Program-made: the position numbers and the translations under genes
Origin: Paenibacillus nasutitermitis
GTDB taxonomy: Bacteria > Bacillota > Bacilli > Paenibacillales > Paenibacillaceae
NCBI RefSeq assembly: GCF_014641075.1
Contig: NZ_BMHP01000003.1
Span: 620,001-684,000, forward strand
DNA: 64,000 nucleotides
Reading direction: 5' to 3'
Shown here: one piece after another, positions 14,896-23,220 of the stretch
Numbering within the stretch: the first letter of the stretch is position 1
Layout: each line of letters starts with the position of its first letter
The notes under the pieces: model-generated
What the model was told of the DNA's origin: nothing
Database searches by the model: none
Seen by the model: only the letters and a program-made list of their open reading frames with translations

Positions 14896-16836
14896 ATGGA
14901 CATGCATGATCAGTTGGAGTCATGGAATCATGCTCATTGTAAAATTTTTGATATTCGCCGCATCAAGATGAACGCGGATGAATCCATAGCTTCATACCTC
15001 GCTCCTGCCAGTTTTTTTCTGATGTCTGTTCAAGGAAGCGCGCAACTCCTTCTGGACGGCACAGGCTACAATGCCAGAAGCTTCAAGATCTTTCATGCCG
15101 GAAAAGGTACACGAATGGATATTTGCGCCGGCCTGGAAGGATTTGAATATTATATCGTTTATTATAAAGCCAGCATACCGCTGCCTGCCCGACAGAAAAT
15201 AACCGATCTGGTGGAGCGGGTCCAGCCCTTTCACGTCCAGTACAGCTTTGTGCCTGCTAATCCGGTTGCCCTATATCGCTGCCTGACAGACATGCTTAAG
15301 GAGTGGCAATCTGCCGACTCCCTGGGCCGGCTGCGCGTGAGGGCGCTGCTCCACCAATTTGTTTATGATTTGTTGAAACAAATGCAGTTGCAGGGTGTGC
15401 GTCCAGAGAAGCGCGATCTAGCTGCCCAGATCATCTCCATTATTCATGAGCGGTATGCGGAGGCCATTACGTTAGAGTCATTATCCGAAAGCTTGAATTA
15501 CAGCATTCCGCATTTATCCTCTTACTTCAAAAGCCGGACGGGTCTTAGTCCCATTGATTATTTGATCAAAGTACGCATTGACAAGGCAGCAGCGCTTCTG
15601 CTTGATACCGATGCCGCTCTAAGAGAAATCGCTGCAGGCGTTGGCTATCAGGATCCCTATTACTTAGGAAGACTTTTCAAAAAATACAAAGGCCTTTCAC
15701 CGGCAAACTACAAATTGGAACACTCGAGTAAACGCAGGCTAGAAGATTATCCTTCCATCAGCATGAGATCCTCCATTGTCTCCCGGAAATCACTCCGCTA
15801 TACTAATGTTAATGATAATCATTATCAACATGATGGAGAGGGAGAACTACCCATGGCTAGAGGATTCAGACCGTCCGTAGGGGCGGTGTTCGTATTAACT
15901 TTCATGCTATTGTTGAGCGCTTGCGGGGGAGAAAGCACAGCGAAAACGAATGGCTCATCAACAAAAACGAATGACCCGTCAACAAAGACGGCGGCTCCTC
16001 CCACTGAGCAACCGCAAACTAAAACGATTTCAACGGTTGCCGGTGAGATCGAAGTTCCGCTGCATCCCAAGCGCATCGTAGCAGGCGAATACTTGGGAAG
16101 TCTGATTGCGCTGGGCATTGTCCCTGTCGGAACATCCAATCATCATATTAAGAATCCTTATTTCGGCGATGCTCTGAAGGGCGTCGAGGATATCGGGGAA
16201 GGGAACGGCAACATGGAGAAAATCCTGGAGATGGACCCTGATCTTATTATAATGGATGACACCTATGCTGAAATGAATGAACAGCTGCCCAAAATCGCAC
16301 CGACCGTTATCATTCCTTTTGCATCACTGAAGACCGTCCACGAGGAACTTACCTATTTTGGCAAACTGCTCGGAAAGGAACGGGAGGCAGAGCTTTGGCT
16401 CGCTGATTATGACCGCCGCATTGCCGCAGCCAAACAAAAAGTATTGAAGGTCGTGCCGGCCGATAGCACGATTTCCATTCTGGAAGTCATGAATAAAGAC
16501 ATTTCCGCGGTTGGAGCAAACTACGGCAAAGGCGGACAAGCGATTTACGGAGGATTAGGCTTCAAGCCGCCTGCTGCCGTCAGGGATGAACTGAATGATC
16601 CAGGCTGGGCCTCCATATCCGCTGAGGCATTGCCTAAATATGCGGGGGATTACATGATCCTGACTTCCGATTCGCATACCCTTGAGGATCTGAAAGCTGA
16701 TCCGATTTGGAGCTCACTGGATGCGGTCAAGAAGGATAGAGTATATGTATGGGGAAGCGACCGTTCATGGTACTGGGATCCGATAGCCATACTCAGCCAG
16801 ACGGAAGAATTGGCGGACTGGCTGGCTGGCAGCTGA
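14896..16836 (+). CDS. AraC regulator fused in frame to a siderophore-binding lipoprotein
   Basis: A 646-codon frame with two parts. Residues 1-319 form an AraC-type regulator: a poorly conserved sensor, then paired helix-turn-helix units at about 190-290 (LESLSESLNYSIPHLSSYF, then ALREIAAGVGYQDPYYLGRLF). From Met320 comes a complete lipoprotein: charged start, hydrophobic core, lipobox LLSAC, a Thr/Ser/Pro linker, then a FecB/FeuA-type domain (RIVAGEYLGSLIALGIVPVG; ILEMDPDLIIMDD). B. subtilis Btr is a known AraC-FeuA fusion that senses Fe-bacillibactin, but it stays in the cytoplasm. Here an export signal lies inside the frame. No permease genes are adjacent. Confidence 0.82.
   Translation: MDMHDQLESWNHAHCKIFDIRRIKMNADESIASYLAPASFFLMSVQGSAQLLLDGTGYNARSFKIFHAGKGTRMDICAGLEGFEYYIVYYKASIPLPARQKITDLVERVQPFHVQYSFVPANPVALYRCLTDMLKEWQSADSLGRLRVRALLHQFVYDLLKQMQLQGVRPEKRDLAAQIISIIHERYAEAITLESLSESLNYSIPHLSSYFKSRTGLSPIDYLIKVRIDKAAALLLDTDAALREIAAGVGYQDPYYLGRLFKKYKGLSPANYKLEHSSKRRLEDYPSISMRSSIVSRKSLRYTNVNDNHYQHDGEGELPMARGFRPSVGAVFVLTFMLLLSACGGESTAKTNGSSTKTNDPSTKTAAPPTEQPQTKTISTVAGEIEVPLHPKRIVAGEYLGSLIALGIVPVGTSNHHIKNPYFGDALKGVEDIGEGNGNMEKILEMDPDLIIMDDTYAEMNEQLPKIAPTVIIPFASLKTVHEELTYFGKLLGKEREAELWLADYDRRIAAAKQKVLKVVPADSTISILEVMNKDISAVGANYGKGGQAIYGGLGFKPPAAVRDELNDPGWASISAEALPKYAGDYMILTSDSHTLEDLKADPIWSSLDAVKKDRVYVWGSDRSWYWDPIAILSQTEELADWLAGS
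15776..15827 (+). promoter_or_regulatory. Fur-boxed promoter inside the AraC-lipoprotein frame
   Basis: TTGTCT (15776-15781) is exactly 17 nt from TATACT (15799-15804). Eight bases later lies TGATAAT-C-ATTATCA (15813-15827), a perfect match to the 7-1-7 Fur consensus, covering the predicted start of transcription. A purine-rich ribosome site (15834-15844) precedes the ATG at 15853. Confidence 0.75.
15853..16836 (+). CDS. Alternative product: Fur-controlled siderophore-binding lipoprotein
   Basis: Internal in-frame start of the fusion frame, giving a free 327-residue lipoprotein. It has its own promoter with a perfect Fur box, its own ribosome site 8 nt from the ATG, and a signal of normal length ending at LLSACGG. 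The mature part is an SBP family 8 / FecB-type domain that binds Fe(III)-siderophore at the cell surface. Under low iron this short product should dominate. It would need permease and ATPase genes from elsewhere in the genome. Confidence 0.6.
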   Translation: MARGFRPSVGAVFVLTFMLLLSACGGESTAKTNGSSTKTNDPSTKTAAPPTEQPQTKTISTVAGEIEVPLHPKRIVAGEYLGSLIALGIVPVGTSNHHIKNPYFGDALKGVEDIGEGNGNMEKILEMDPDLIIMDDTYAEMNEQLPKIAPTVIIPFASLKTVHEELTYFGKLLGKEREAELWLADYDRRIAAAKQKVLKVVPADSTISILEVMNKDISAVGANYGKGGQAIYGGLGFKPPAAVRDELNDPGWASISAEALPKYAGDYMILTSDSHTLEDLKADPIWSSLDAVKKDRVYVWGSDRSWYWDPIAILSQTEELADWLAGS

Positions 16837-16880
16837 CCGAGCTGCTCTGACTTAGGCCTTACTTAGAAAGCTGTTTGTTC

Positions 16881-16930
16881 AATAACGAAGGCAAAATGGA
16901 CTATCCATTTGTTGCCTTCGTTATTTTCAT
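16881..16930 (+). terminator. Terminator after the AraC-lipoprotein frame
   Basis: AATAACGAAGGCAA (from 16881) pairs with TTGCCTTCGTTATT (ending 16925), with a further inner ATGGA/TCCAT pairing. The tail TTATTTTC is T-rich in plus orientation. Confidence 0.85.
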
Positions 16931-17080
16931 TTTCTGGTGGATAACGTCCGGGCCAGTAGAGTTATCGGTCAATGAAGAGAAAAAAAACATGTTGAAACAG
17001 GCTGTATGTCTGAATTAAAGTAGATAAAACTGCCTTTGATAAATGTTTCATGAATGACAAACAGACAGGAGCAGCTTGCG

Positions 17081-17560
17081 ATGAGTGAGAACGCCATAAA
17101 TGTAAATATTGTTTTATATACGATGTGTCTGGTGCAGGACGGGGACAAGGTGCTGCTCCTCAACAGGCCGGATAAACGCGGATTCCCAGGGTGGATCGGG
17201 CCCGGCGGCAAGGTCGACTTCCCCGAAAGTCTGACGGAAGGTGCCATTCGCGAGGTTTGGGAAGAGACGGGCCTTCGGGTAGGGAATCTTGTTTACAAGG
17301 GACTGGATGAATTTGTGGATATGGAGAAGCAGCTGCGGTATATGGTTTTTAATTACGTGGCAACATCCTTCGAGGGCGAGCTGCTGCGCAATCCCCCGGA
17401 AGGGGAATTGCGGTGGATACCGGTCAGCGAAGCCGCGGACTATCCCATGCAGCCCTGGTTCAGGCGCAGACTGCCGCTTTTTTTCGCAGAAGGGACTTTC
17501 GAGATATACGAACGCTGGGAGTTGGGAGAGCAGATCCGGCTGAGCATAAGCCGCATCTAG
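17081..17560 (+). CDS. NUDIX hydrolase
   Basis: Hydrolase of nucleoside diphosphates linked to another moiety, 159 residues, MutT-like. The Nudix box is complete at about residues 40-62: GG, then E in FPES, then REVWEETG, which chelate Mg2+. The substrate (8-oxo-dGTP, a nucleotide sugar or other) cannot be told. The start at 17081 is preferred because AGGAG lies 9 nt upstream; the ATG at 17054 has no ribosome site. Monocistronic, converging on the PAP2 gene. Confidence 0.88.
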   Translation: MSENAINVNIVLYTMCLVQDGDKVLLLNRPDKRGFPGWIGPGGKVDFPESLTEGAIREVWEETGLRVGNLVYKGLDEFVDMEKQLRYMVFNYVATSFEGELLRNPPEGELRWIPVSEAADYPMQPWFRRRLPLFFAEGTFEIYERWELGEQIRLSISRI

Positions 17561-17577
17561 CCGGCGGAGAAGCCGGC
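17560..17577. terminator. Short GC hairpin between convergent genes
   Basis: GCCGGC (17560-17565) and GCCGGC (17572-17577) form a 6-bp stem with a 6-nt loop starting on the NUDIX stop. No T-run follows, so termination is uncertain. Confidence 0.3.
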
Positions 17578-17609
17578 CCTGCTCTGGGCTTGGCAGACAA
17601 TATGGCGGT

Positions 17610-18254
17610 TTATGCGTCACTCGACGATCCATTTCTGCGGGCCGCGGTCCGCTTCTGCCAGATCATAAACAACCGGATGCATAAGGTGACCCAGCAGGCG
17701 CTGACCCAGTAGCCGCCAATCACGTCGGATGGGTAATGAACCCCGAGATAGATCCGGGAAAGGCCGATGCCCAGAACCATGCACAGGCTGAATAGGATCA
17801 AAGCAATCCTCCACCCTCTGGATGGCAGATGCCGCCACAGCAGGTACGTTAGAATCCCATACAGGCTGAACGCCGACATGGAATGACCGCTTGGAAAGCT
17901 GAAGCCCGCTTCCGTCACGATCCGGTGAATATCCGGCCGCGCACGTTGATACAGAGACTTCAGAGTTGCGTTGAGCAGCCACGAACCCAGCAGGGTACCC
18001 ACGAACAATATGATTTCCCTGCGGTGCTTGAGTACGATTGCAAGCACAACGGCGATCGACAGCGCTAGCGGAATCGTCACCGAGGATGACCCAATGAAAG
18101 ACAGCGTTTTGGCGATCCGGGTGAAATAATCATTCTCCCAGCCCTGCACGGTATGTATGATCGAGAGGTCAAACTCCCTTATGCTGTCTCTTTGAACGAG
18201 CAGGGACAATCCTCCGAATCCGGCCAAAGCCAGCAGCAACAATAGTACCCACAT
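17610..18254 (-). CDS. PAP2 family phosphatase
   Basis: Membrane phosphatase of the PAP2/undecaprenyl-diphosphatase type, 214 residues with about six helices. All three active-site motifs are present: KSLYQRARP (about 105-113), PSGHS (about 126-130) and SRIYLGVHYPSDV (about 167-179), which holds the nucleophilic His. It may recycle undecaprenyl-PP or dephosphorylate phosphatidyl lipids. Third gene of a PP2C / DUF429-like / PAP2 unit, starting about 26 nt after the previous stop. Confidence 0.9.
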   Translation of the reverse strand: MWVLLLLLALAGFGGLSLLVQRDSIREFDLSIIHTVQGWENDYFTRIAKTLSFIGSSSVTIPLALSIAVVLAIVLKHRREIILFVGTLLGSWLLNATLKSLYQRARPDIHRIVTEAGFSFPSGHSMSAFSLYGILTYLLWRHLPSRGWRIALILFSLCMVLGIGLSRIYLGVHYPSDVIGGYWVSACWVTLCIRLFMIWQKRTAARRNGSSSDA

Positions 18255-18279
18255 TTGTTTCTTTCCTCTCTTTCAGCTG

Positions 18280-19068
18280 TTACAGCACGCCGAGGATCCA
18301 GCCTTCCAGCGGGACAACCTCCGAAATTTGCTGCGGCGTGAGCGTCGCCAGCCGCATATACTGGTGCAGCCCGCCCGTTCTGTCCTGCTCCTGGAGCCAC
18401 ATGGATATGGCATAAGCATCCCGCTCGTCCCGCTTGGCAAGCTCGCCGGGGTATGAATAACGGTTGTACAGCAGCGATGGATAAACCTCCGCAATCACGC
18501 TCATTTGAGAGGGCGGCGAAAGCCCGTCATAAGGCCATATATGCACGACATCGCTGAACTCTCGGCGAAGATCATAGATCCACGGAAGACCCGCATGCGT
18601 GGAGAACGCCACGGAAATCAGCGTCGGATTCAAATGAAGCACGCTCTTTGCGGAAGAGGTAAATTTCTCCGTCAGCCTCAGCTCGGTTGGATTGGGGTAC
18701 GGCAGCATGGGAGAAGAAATCGCCGAAACCGGTTTCTCCCGTGCCTCACCCCAATGCTGATCGAAATGCTGCAGAAAATCCAGCCATGAATACAGCGCCG
18801 GCTTATGCGGAAGCTCCCCGCGGAAATAGGATAAAGGAAAAGAGAAGCCATGATCCATACCCGCAATCATGGTCCCCCGCCTGCCTTCCCGCTGCTCCCT
18901 GAGCAGGCCCGCCAGATAAGCATAACATCCCTGTCGCGACCAGCTCCTGCTGCCTAGCGCGCGGCGGGGTTCACCTCTTTCGTCCGCCTCGAATATCTGA
19001 ATGGAGGTATGCTTCTGCCTGGGCGAAGCTTTGCCCGAATAATCGATCCCCACATAGTAGTCGAACAT
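18280..19068 (-). CDS. DUF429-like protein (predicted RNase H-like fold)
   Basis: A 262-residue soluble protein. It begins with YYVGIDYSGKAS, a strand with an acidic residue as in RNase H-like folds. IAGMDHGFSFPLSYF, IAEVYPSLL and DERDAYAISMWL carry further acidic positions typical of DUF429. The family is predicted to be a nuclease, without proof here. The start at 19068 is chosen by the GGGGGAAGG site upstream; an earlier ATG would overlap the PP2C gene. It lies 22 nt after that gene, so the two are cotranscribed. Confidence 0.6.
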   Translation of the reverse strand: MFDYYVGIDYSGKASPRQKHTSIQIFEADERGEPRRALGSRSWSRQGCYAYLAGLLREQREGRRGTMIAGMDHGFSFPLSYFRGELPHKPALYSWLDFLQHFDQHWGEAREKPVSAISSPMLPYPNPTELRLTEKFTSSAKSVLHLNPTLISVAFSTHAGLPWIYDLRREFSDVVHIWPYDGLSPPSQMSVIAEVYPSLLYNRYSYPGELAKRDERDAYAISMWLQEQDRTGGLHQYMRLATLTPQQISEVVPLEGWILGVL

Positions 19069-19090
19069 GCACGGCCTTCCCCCTCTGCGA

Positions 19091-19948
19091 TTATTCAGCG
19101 AAATCAATATAAATGGCCGATTTATCGTCCGATTTCTTAACCCGGGGAAATGCCGTACAGTCCGGATCGGACTCCTCAAGAGCGATCAGCCATTCGATAT
19201 ACGGCTGGAGGCCCATCTCCTTAACCCGGACGGCAACCGCAAGCGCCCCCTCGCGATCGGACTCGCCCGCCCTTGTAGGGATGTACAAACCATCGGACAG
19301 CAATAGAAGCGATACCACACCGGTTCGGCTAATGCGCCCGTATTCCGCATATTCCACAAAATCCGGCTCGCCGTTCAGTACAGCATAACCTCCGGGCGAG
19401 TTGGCGAGTGCCCGTCCCACTATAATTTGCGGCTTGGCATAAGCCCACAGCTCGTCCCTTGTGTTTAATCCCGATGCCACGCCTTGCGCCCAGACCTCTT
19501 TGGTCCTGTCGTCAACAGGTGCCAGCTGATCATGCGTGACGATCCTTATCGAGCCGTCCTCATAATAAGCCGCCAGCATGCAATCTCCGGCATGGGCATA
19601 GGCGATGCCATGCTCTTCGACATGGATCAGAACGGCGCAGGCGCTCCACAGCTCTTCCTTCTGCTGCGGACGTATGCCTGCTTCAACCATTCGTCCCCGC
19701 AGCAGCCGGTTCCCTTCCTCAAGCAAGCCCAGCGGCGAAAGCCTGCCGGCATCTTGCGCCATGGCGTCGCAGGTTTGGGCAATCAGCTGCGCAGCCAGAT
19801 AACCCCCGGTCTCTCCTCCCGCTCCGGTATAAGGAACAAGCGATGTGGCTCCATCCACAACGCCGAATACCCCGGCGGATTCATTGATGATCAGCGCATC
19901 TTCATTCCATGGGCTGACGCCTTTAACGGACAGACTCGTTATTTTCAC
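19091..19948 (-). CDS. PP2C-family protein serine/threonine phosphatase
   Basis: A 285-residue metal-dependent phosphatase. Metal-binding motifs are in order: NEDA near residue 15, GVVDGATS (about 29-36), HAGDC (about 119-123), LLLLSDGL (about 218-225) and DDKSA near the C-terminus. There is no signal peptide and no second domain. First gene of a minus-strand unit with a DUF429-like gene and a PAP2 gene; the partner kinase is not in the window. Confidence 0.85.
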   Translation of the reverse strand: MKITSLSVKGVSPWNEDALIINESAGVFGVVDGATSLVPYTGAGGETGGYLAAQLIAQTCDAMAQDAGRLSPLGLLEEGNRLLRGRMVEAGIRPQQKEELWSACAVLIHVEEHGIAYAHAGDCMLAAYYEDGSIRIVTHDQLAPVDDRTKEVWAQGVASGLNTRDELWAYAKPQIIVGRALANSPGGYAVLNGEPDFVEYAEYGRISRTGVVSLLLLSDGLYIPTRAGESDREGALAVAVRVKEMGLQPYIEWLIALEESDPDCTAFPRVKKSDDKSAIYIDFAE

Positions 19949-20144
19949 ATTCTACTCCTCCCATCAAATCTCCTAAAAACCATTATGGCTGACAATCCTG
20001 CGGCATACAAGCCTTGACCTGGCTGCCTCATCAGCGCCATTCCATGATGATGGGCCGGAACCACTCGACTTTTTTATTCATTGCCTATATGATGGTTTCG
20101 ATACATACAGCACCTATTCCATGCTTGTTAAGGAGGGCAATAGA

Positions 20145-21044
20145 ATGAAGACACTGTCGGAAATCCATATCCGGGACCCGTTCATTCTGCCTGTGAAGGA
20201 AGAGGGCGAAGGCGTCTATTATTTGTACGGGACCACCGGGAAAACCGCCTGGTCGGGACAGCCCAGCGGCTTTAATGTTTACCGGAGCCGCGATCTTGTG
20301 AATTGGGACGGCCCGGCCCCTGCATTCCGGCCTGATGACGATTTCTGGTCAGACCACCATTATTGGGCCCCTGAAGTGCATCATTACGGCAATCATTATT
20401 ACATGCTGGCTTCCTTCAAGGCCGAAGGCATCTCGCGGGCAACGCAGATTCTTATCGCGGAGCATCCGCAAGGCCCCTTCCGTCCGCATGGACAGGGGCC
20501 TGTCACACCTGCGGATTGGGAATGCCTGGACGGCACTTTATTTCTCGACGACGCCGGCAGTCCCTGGATGGTTTTCTGCCGGGAATGGCTGCAGGTGACA
20601 GATGGCGAAATGTACGCGGTCCGCTTGACGGCGGAGCTGGATGGAACCATTGGCGAACCGCAGCTGCTTTTTCATGCATCGGAAGCGCCCTGGTCGGTCG
20701 GCAGCCCCAAGGGTGAATATGTGACCGACGGCCCTTTCTTGCACCGACTGGAAGACGGCGGCCTCGTCATGCTCTGGTCGAGCCAGGGCAGCCAGGGATA
20801 TGCGATGGGACTTGCCCGTTCGCAGAGCGGCAGCATCGCCGGGCCCTGGACGCAGGACGCCGAGCCGTTATTTGCCAAGGATGGCGGCCATGGCATGCTG
20901 TTCCGCGATTTCAGCGACCGGCTGCTGCTTACTATCCATACGCCGAATTCCCATCCCGACGAGCGTCCGGTTATTATTGAAGTGAAGGAAGAGAACCGCA
21001 CGCTCGTAATCCGGGATCAAGGGGATGAATACCTGCACCGATGA
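20145..21044 (+). CDS. Glycoside hydrolase family 43 protein
   Basis: Five-bladed beta-propeller glycosidase, 299 residues, without a signal peptide and so probably cytoplasmic. The general base Asp lies in IRDPF (about residue 10), and the pKa-tuning Asp is in CLDGTLF (about 127). At the general acid position, where many members have EGP, the protein reads VTDGPFLHR; this may mark a subfamily variant. GH43 enzymes act on arabinose, xylose or galactose linkages. AAGGAGG lies 8 nt before the ATG. It is divergent from the PP2C gene and next to the GH88 operon. Confidence 0.82.
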   Translation: MKTLSEIHIRDPFILPVKEEGEGVYYLYGTTGKTAWSGQPSGFNVYRSRDLVNWDGPAPAFRPDDDFWSDHHYWAPEVHHYGNHYYMLASFKAEGISRATQILIAEHPQGPFRPHGQGPVTPADWECLDGTLFLDDAGSPWMVFCREWLQVTDGEMYAVRLTAELDGTIGEPQLLFHASEAPWSVGSPKGEYVTDGPFLHRLEDGGLVMLWSSQGSQGYAMGLARSQSGSIAGPWTQDAEPLFAKDGGHGMLFRDFSDRLLLTIHTPNSHPDERPVIIEVKEENRTLVIRDQGDEYLHR

Positions 21045-21087
21045 CAACCAGCCGCTTATTCTTAAGGCAGCAAATAAAATGATAAAG

Positions 21088-21111
21088 AACCGATCCTTAT
21101 AAGGATCGGTT
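21088..21111. terminator. 24-bp perfect palindrome after the GH43 gene
   Basis: AACCGATCCTTA (21088-21099) is followed by its exact reverse complement up to 21111. No T-run follows, so it may be a weak terminator or a protein-binding site. Confidence 0.45.
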
Positions 21112-21131
21112 GAATGGAAGGAAGATGAAGG

Positions 21132-21347
21132 TTGGCACAGCACCGCCGTTTACTGACTGACCGGGATTTCGAGGAGGCGCTGGAGCGCCAATTCCGCATC
21201 CGCGTTTTTCAGGATGACCATATTGTCGATACCGGAGGAGTCATCGTCCGTTTCGACGAGCAGACCGTCGTGATTCAATCCAGTGTCAGCGATGTTGCTT
21301 ATCATTCCCGAACAGGCTGCGAGTTTTTTGAGCTGCGCAAACGCTAG
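21132..21347 (+). CDS. Small hypothetical protein, 71 aa
   Basis: Begins at a TTG behind a GGAAGGAAG stretch. The 71 residues are charged and soluble, with a predicted beta-rich core (IRVFQDDHIVDTGGVIVRF, about 21-39). No family is recognised. It stands alone between GH43 and the converging sugar operon. Confidence 0.5.
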   Translation: MAQHRRLLTDRDFEEALERQFRIRVFQDDHIVDTGGVIVRFDEQTVVIQSSVSDVAYHSRTGCEFFELRKR

Positions 21348-21402
21348 CTTAAAGCGGCCGCAATAATACCACTTCTTTACGCTGCGCGGTCAGGAACCGT
21401 GG

Positions 21403-22044
21403 TCAGAAGCTGAAAATCAGCTCCATTGGACGCCACAGCTCCTGGCCGGATTCGGCATTTTCCCAGGGTACAAAATGAGGCTCCATCGTTGAATGCCAGT
21501 TATCCGGCGTATTGCTTGTATCGAGAAGTCCTTTCCTTGGCGTGCCGCTTACTGCCGCAGGAAGCTCCTGATAAGAGAACAGCAGCGTACCGAAGGAACC
21601 GATGATATAGGTTTTGTTGAAACCTTCCGGCTTCTCTTCCTGCAGCTGGTAATGATAGAACACATAAGAAGCGAATTGCTCCGGCTTCAGCATCGCCACC
21701 GATCCCACGCGCTTCTCCACCGTACGTCCCCCGCGCCAGGACTGCGGATCCTCCGGCACCCCGTCATGAAATATATCGATCATGGGAACCGCCGTGAGTC
21801 CCGCGTCTTTACCCGGCCAGGCTTCCAGCCACTCATCTGCTTCCGGTCCCCACTCGAATGTATAATCACCGCCAGCCGTCTCATAGTAGAGACATACCTC
21901 TGCTTCTGCGGCAAACACAGAGAAGGTCTGCACCCCCTCCCGCTCAAGCGATGCCCGCAGCGCAGGTCCCTGCTCCTGCAGAATACGCTGCAAGGGCGCA
22001 AATCCTCCGGGCCTCAGCACAGAATAGGCTAATTGTCTTCTCAT
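21403..22044 (-). CDS. Hypothetical protein with duplicated mutarotase-like halves
   Basis: A 213-residue soluble protein, last gene of the polysaccharide operon. Its two halves follow the same plan: about 1-100 runs AYSVLRPGGF ... VCLYYE ... PMIDIF, and about 110-213 runs RVGSVAMLKPEQF ... TLLFSYQE ... PMELIF. Each half resembles the ferredoxin-like dimeric barrel of RhaM-type L-rhamnose mutarotases, so it may be a fused tandem dimer. The function is unproven; a role in sugar anomer exchange fits the neighbours. Confidence 0.6.
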   Translation of the reverse strand: MRRQLAYSVLRPGGFAPLQRILQEQGPALRASLEREGVQTFSVFAAEAEVCLYYETAGGDYTFEWGPEADEWLEAWPGKDAGLTAVPMIDIFHDGVPEDPQSWRGGRTVEKRVGSVAMLKPEQFASYVFYHYQLQEEKPEGFNKTYIIGSFGTLLFSYQELPAAVSGTPRKGLLDTSNTPDNWHSTMEPHFVPWENAESGQELWRPMELIFSF

Positions 22045-22065
22045 CCCCGCATTCCTCCCAATGAT

Positions 22066-23193
22066 TTACCAGAACAGCTCCCTATGTCCTCTCAGCTTGC
22101 AGATCGCCTCCGCAAAGAAATAGTCGCCATAGATCAAAGGCACATTCACATGCGCCCGCTTCGGATAATTGGCGGTTGCAAAGCGCAGCAAACCTTCTTC
22201 TCCAGCATCATCCCATGCCCCGCAGCGCTGGTCCAGCTTGCTCAGCATGCCTGCGGCCGCATCCCGGTAGAACCCGGATTCGCCTGCAGGCACGAGCAGA
22301 GCGATTTCCAGCATCCCGCTTGCCGCGCAGGCAGCGGAGCTTGAATCCATCCCCATTCCTTCCTCAAGGGGAGCGCGAAAATCATAAGGCGGCAGTCCAT
22401 CCTCCGGCAGATGGGAAAGAAACATCTCTGCCGTCCGCTTAGCGGAATCCAGATACCGGCTCTCTCCCGTATACCGGGCGCCAAGGGCCATTCCGTACAG
22501 CGCCCAGGCAGCTCCGCGGGCCCAGGCCGAATCGGCCGCATATCCCTGACCGGCAATCGTTTCCAGCCGCTGCCCCGTCTCCGGATCAAAGCTTGCGATA
22601 TGACAGGAAGACCCGTCCGGACGGATCAGCTCCCGCAGCGCCATATCCGAATGCTCCATCGCTACATGGCGGTAGCGGGGATCACCGGTCTCTTCGCTCG
22701 CCCAATACAATAATCCGAGATTCATCAGGCAGTCGATGATCGCCCAGCCCGTCCGCTCCGGCTGATTCCAGGCGCGGATAAATTTCCCCCTGGCGTTATA
22801 GCGGCCCATCAGATGGCTCGCCGCTGTTAAAGCCCGGCGCCTGGAATCGGGCTCGCCGAGAAGCTTGTACCGCGCCACCGATGTCAGGCTCCACATAAAG
22901 CCGACATCGTGATGCAAAGGCTCATACTCCTGAAGCGGAGCATCCATCTTGCTTTCGACCGAAGCTGCCAGGCCTGCCAGCCGCTGATCCCCGGTCTCCC
23001 GGTAAATCAGCCATAACAGCCCCGGCCAAAAACCATTCGTCCACCAGTCCGCCAGCTCATTATTATATTGTCCATCAATCGAAGCATAGGGGAACGAGTC
23101 CCCGATTCTCCGGCTCGTAAGATCGACCTTGGCGATGATTTGCCGCCACTTGTCCTCAGCCCATTGCAGCTGCATCTCTTCCTGATTCAACAC
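22066..23193 (-). CDS. GH88 unsaturated glucuronyl hydrolase
   Basis: Cytoplasmic (alpha/alpha)6-barrel enzyme that removes 4,5-unsaturated uronic acids left by polysaccharide lyases, by hydrating the C4=C5 bond. It is 375 residues, the usual length. The two catalytic Asp residues are recognisable in HHDVGFMW (about 95) and WAIIDCLMNLGLLYWA (about 157). AWARGAAWALYGMA is a further family signature. It follows the lactonase-like gene by about 27 nt. Its presence implies that a lyase, probably the heparinase-like protein here, acts first. Confidence 0.92.
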   Translation of the reverse strand: MLNQEEMQLQWAEDKWRQIIAKVDLTSRRIGDSFPYASIDGQYNNELADWWTNGFWPGLLWLIYRETGDQRLAGLAASVESKMDAPLQEYEPLHHDVGFMWSLTSVARYKLLGEPDSRRRALTAASHLMGRYNARGKFIRAWNQPERTGWAIIDCLMNLGLLYWASEETGDPRYRHVAMEHSDMALRELIRPDGSSCHIASFDPETGQRLETIAGQGYAADSAWARGAAWALYGMALGARYTGESRYLDSAKRTAEMFLSHLPEDGLPPYDFRAPLEEGMGMDSSSAACAASGMLEIALLVPAGESGFYRDAAAGMLSKLDQRCGAWDDAGEEGLLRFATANYPKRAHVNVPLIYGDYFFAEAICKLRGHRELFW

Positions 23194-23220
23194 TGCTCCC
23201 CCTTCCTTTATAAAAGGCTC

